Origin: Clostridia bacterium
GTDB lineage: Bacteria > Bacillota > Clostridia > Oscillospirales > Acutalibacteraceae
NCBI GenBank assembly: GCA_017424125.1
Contig: JAFPBM010000140.1
Coordinates: 1-15,564 of the forward strand
DNA length: 15,564 nucleotides
Reading direction: 5' to 3'
Shown: positions 13,342 through 15,564 of the stretch, one piece after another
Layout of the letters: each line of letters starts with the position of its first letter
How positions within the stretch are numbered: the first letter of the stretch is position 1
Program-made: the position numbers and the translations under genes
The notes under the pieces: model-generated
Database searches by the model: none
Seen by the model: only the letters and a program-made list of their open reading frames with translations
What the model was told of the DNA's origin: nothing

Positions 13342-15564
13342 CTATACGTTTTTTGCCTTGTCAGCAAGGTCGTGTAACATTCCCATACACTCTATGGGTG
13401 TTAGGGTATTTACGTCGAGTATTTTAAGTTCTTTTATAATTTCTGCCGCCGTTTGCATTTCAAGCGGAATTTGCGCACTTTCTGCGTGTTCTACGCGGTT
13501 GACGGTTATTCCCTGTGTAAGCACTTCGTCAAGAATTTCTTTTGCGCGGGTTATAACCTTATTCGGTATGCCCGACAGTCTTGCAACGTCGATACCGTAA
13601 CTGTCCGACGCGCCGCCGCGCACAATTCTTCTAAGGAAGGTTATGTCGTCGCCGCGTTTTTTAACGGCTATGTTATAGTTCTTTACACCCTTGATTTCGT
13701 CCTCTAACTGAACGAGTTCGTGATAGTGGGTTGCAAAGAGCGTTTTTGCACCGATTTTGCTTTTATCGGTCACATATTCAAGTACTGCGCGGGCAATCGA
13801 CATACCGTCAAAGGTTGCGGTACCACGACCTATTTCATCAAAGATAATAAGACTTTGTTTGGTGGCGTTTTTGAGGATATAGGCAACCTCGTTCATCTCT
13901 ACCATAAAGGTTGACTGACCTGTTGCAAGGTCGTCCGATGCGCCGACACGGGTATAGACCGCATCCACAACGCCGATGCTTGCCGATTGTGCGGGTACGA
14001 AACAACCGATTTGCGCCATAATGGTGATTATGGCAACCTGACGCATATAGGTGGATTTACCCGCCATATTCGGTCCCGTTATAAGCGCTAAGCGGTTATC
14101 ATTCCCGTCGAGCAAGGTATCATTAGCCACAAAGGGCGTTTTTATTAGTTGTTCGACAACGGGGTGACGGCCGTTTATTATGTTGATTACACCGTCGGTA
14201 TTGAGTTGCGGACAGCAGTATCCACCCGCAACCGAAACGTTTGCGAATGAGCAAAGAACGTCGAGCGCCGCGATAGCAGACGCCGTCATCTGTACGCGGG
14301 AGAGTTCTGCTGCAACTGCGGTACGAACCGATTCGAAAATCTGAAATTCGACCTCTTTAATGCGTTCCTTTGCGCCGAGGATTTTCGCTTCAAGCGCTTT
14401 GAGTTCGTCGGTTATAAAACGCTCTCCGTTTGTAAGTGTCTGTTTTCTTATGTAGTCTTCGGGCACACGGTCGAGATAGGAATTTGATACCTCGATATAG
14501 TATCCGAAAACCTTATTGTAACGAACGCGCAGATTTTTTATACCTGTACGCTCACGCTCACGGGTTTCGATTGAGGTTATGTAATCGGTGCCGTTATTTA
14601 CTATAAGACGAAGTTCGTCGACTTCGCTATTATAGCCGTCGCGGATTATATTACCCTCACGCACGATAGCGGGGGCTTCGCGGCTTATGGCATCATCTAT
14701 GAGGCTTTTAATATCCTCAAGCGTATCAATATTTGCATTGATTTCTTTTAACATTCGGCTTTGTGCACCCGACAAAACTGCTTTTATGTACGGAAAACGC
14801 GCCGCTGTATCAGCAATTGATAAAAGGTCGCGTCCGTTAGTGGTGGCGTATACCACGCGGGCTATGAGTCTTTCAAGGTCCTTTATGCCCGTAAGATATT
14901 CTACCGTTTCACCGAGTAGCAGCGGATTTGAAACAAGTTCGTTAACCGCGTTAAGACGAAGCGTGATTTCGGCAACGTTTTTAAGAGGTTGCTCTATCCA
15001 GCCACGCATTAAGCGTTTGCCCATCGGTGTTTTGGTTTTATCAAGCACCGAAAGCAAAGAGCCACGGCGACTTCTTCCGCGCATTGTTTCAAAAAGTTCC
15101 AAATTGCGAATAGCCGAAACATCAAGTTTCATATACTGTGTTTCGCTATAGACGTTGATTTTGCGTATAGCCGAAACGAGTGACAGACGCGTTTTGTAAA
15201 GATAGCGAAGCGTTGCGCCCACCGCACATACGGCGGCACTTCCATCTTCTAAATCGAGATTGTTAAGGCTTGTTACCCTGAAATGCTCACAAATGAGCGA
15301 CTGTGACGATACGGGGTCAAAGTCACCTTTTTCTAAAACGTTCACCATTATTTTGAGTTGGTTTTCAAGATAGTCGCCCAAAGTTTTATGTTTTTTTATA
15401 TCTTCGGAAAGTAAAATTTCACTCGGCGAAAAGCGTCCGATTTCATCACAAACGCGCTGCTCTAAATTGCTTCCCGAAATTTTGGTCACGTTCATCTGAC
15501 CTGTTGAAATATCCGAAAAGCAAAGACCGACAGAGCCGCTATCAAAACATACCGAACAGAGGAA
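13342..15564 (-). CDS. mutS: DNA mismatch repair protein MutS, C-terminal 740 residues (5' end outside window)
   Basis: MutS recognises mismatches and acts as an ATP-driven clamp that recruits MutL. The open frame runs off the right edge without a stop. The ATG at 15493-15495 is internal, because 23 further in-frame codons precede it and read as the start of the connector domain (VGLCFSDISTGQM). About 130 residues are therefore missing, including the mismatch-reading FxE domain, judging from a family length near 870. Present are the connector, the lever/clamp region, and the ATPase: Walker A GPNMAGKST (codons 14050-14076), Walker B in IIFDEIGRGT (DEIGRGT codons 13819-13839) and the FATHYHEL switch. 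The Ser of the usual GTSTFDG is Ala (GTATFDG). The C-terminal end TPIECMGMLHDL is typical of MutS1. It is the first visible gene of the cluster. Confidence 0.97.
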   Translation of the reverse strand, partial: FLCSVCFDSGSVGLCFSDISTGQMNVTKISGSNLEQRVCDEIGRFSPSEILLSEDIKKHKTLGDYLENQLKIMVNVLEKGDFDPVSSQSLICEHFRVTSLNNLDLEDGSAAVCAVGATLRYLYKTRLSLVSAIRKINVYSETQYMKLDVSAIRNLELFETMRGRSRRGSLLSVLDKTKTPMGKRLMRGWIEQPLKNVAEITLRLNAVNELVSNPLLLGETVEYLTGIKDLERLIARVVYATTNGRDLLSIADTAARFPYIKAVLSGAQSRMLKEINANIDTLEDIKSLIDDAISREAPAIVREGNIIRDGYNSEVDELRLIVNNGTDYITSIETRERERTGIKNLRVRYNKVFGYYIEVSNSYLDRVPEDYIRKQTLTNGERFITDELKALEAKILGAKERIKEVEFQIFESVRTAVAAELSRVQMTASAIAALDVLCSFANVSVAGGYCCPQLNTDGVINIINGRHPVVEQLIKTPFVANDTLLDGNDNRLALITGPNMAGKSTYMRQVAIITIMAQIGCFVPAQSASIGVVDAVYTRVGASDDLATGQSTFMVEMNEVAYILKNATKQSLIIFDEIGRGTATFDGMSIARAVLEYVTDKSKIGAKTLFATHYHELVQLEDEIKGVKNYNIAVKKRGDDITFLRRIVRGGASDSYGIDVARLSGIPNKVITRAKEILDEVLTQGITVNRVEHAESAQIPLEMQTAAEIIKELKILDVNTLTPIECMGMLHDLADKAKNV

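Noticed and set aside
15493..15495. ATG taken as the start of MutS
   Set aside because: The frame continues to the window edge with residues typical of the MutS connector domain, so this Met is internal.
1..15564. Recurring CCTCTGCC-like words on the plus strand
   Set aside because: They are the reverse complement of favoured Ala-Glu and neighbouring codons (GCA GAG G) in different genes, irregularly spaced and in coding frame, so they reflect codon preference and not a repeat family.
1..15564. Mobile elements, CRISPR arrays, defence genes or toxin-antitoxin pairs
   Set aside because: The window is filled by recognised housekeeping genes, with only two non-coding gaps above 25 bases (264-366 and 8101-8172), neither of which holds such elements.

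Overview
The window reads as a housekeeping stretch of a Bacillota (Firmicutes) genome, most likely class Clostridia. SepF, YlmE and DivIVA lie together next to ileS-lspA-rluD, an endonuclease-type MutL sits beside MutS, transketolase is split into two genes, and ribosome binding sites are strong (AGGAGG-type). TAA, TAG and TGA all serve as stops, so the genetic code is standard. I see no tRNA, rRNA, CRISPR array, insertion sequence, phage gene or defence gene.

Every gene is on the minus strand, so transcription runs from the right edge to the left. In that order: mutS (5' end beyond the right edge), mutL, miaA, a HlyD-like membrane adaptor, ylmE, sepF, divIVA, ileS, lspA, an RluD-family pseudouridine synthase, a Cof-type HAD phosphatase, and the N- and C-terminal transketolase subunits. 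A strong intrinsic terminator with a UUCG loop follows at 329-358. A near-consensus sigma-A promoter (299-327) comes immediately after it and drives a new unit whose first gene, cut by the left edge, is recJ. The recJ fragment is recognisable from its N-terminal motifs.

From mutS to the second transketolase gene, neighbours overlap by 1 to 23 bases or are separated by at most 19 bases, with one exception: the 72-base sepF-divIVA gap, which holds a perfect 10-bp inverted repeat. This suggests one long, translationally coupled transcript, possibly modulated at that repeat. Its blocks are mismatch repair and tRNA modification (mutS, mutL, miaA), cell division and envelope (HlyD-like, ylmE, sepF, divIVA), translation and lipoprotein maturation (ileS, lspA, rluD), and sugar-phosphate metabolism (HAD, transketolase).

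I did not find a clearly new system. The points most worth a second look are the partnerless HlyD-like adaptor in the division cluster, the absence of ylmG/ylmH with a hairpin in their place, and the altered membrane-binding loop and acidic tail of DivIVA.
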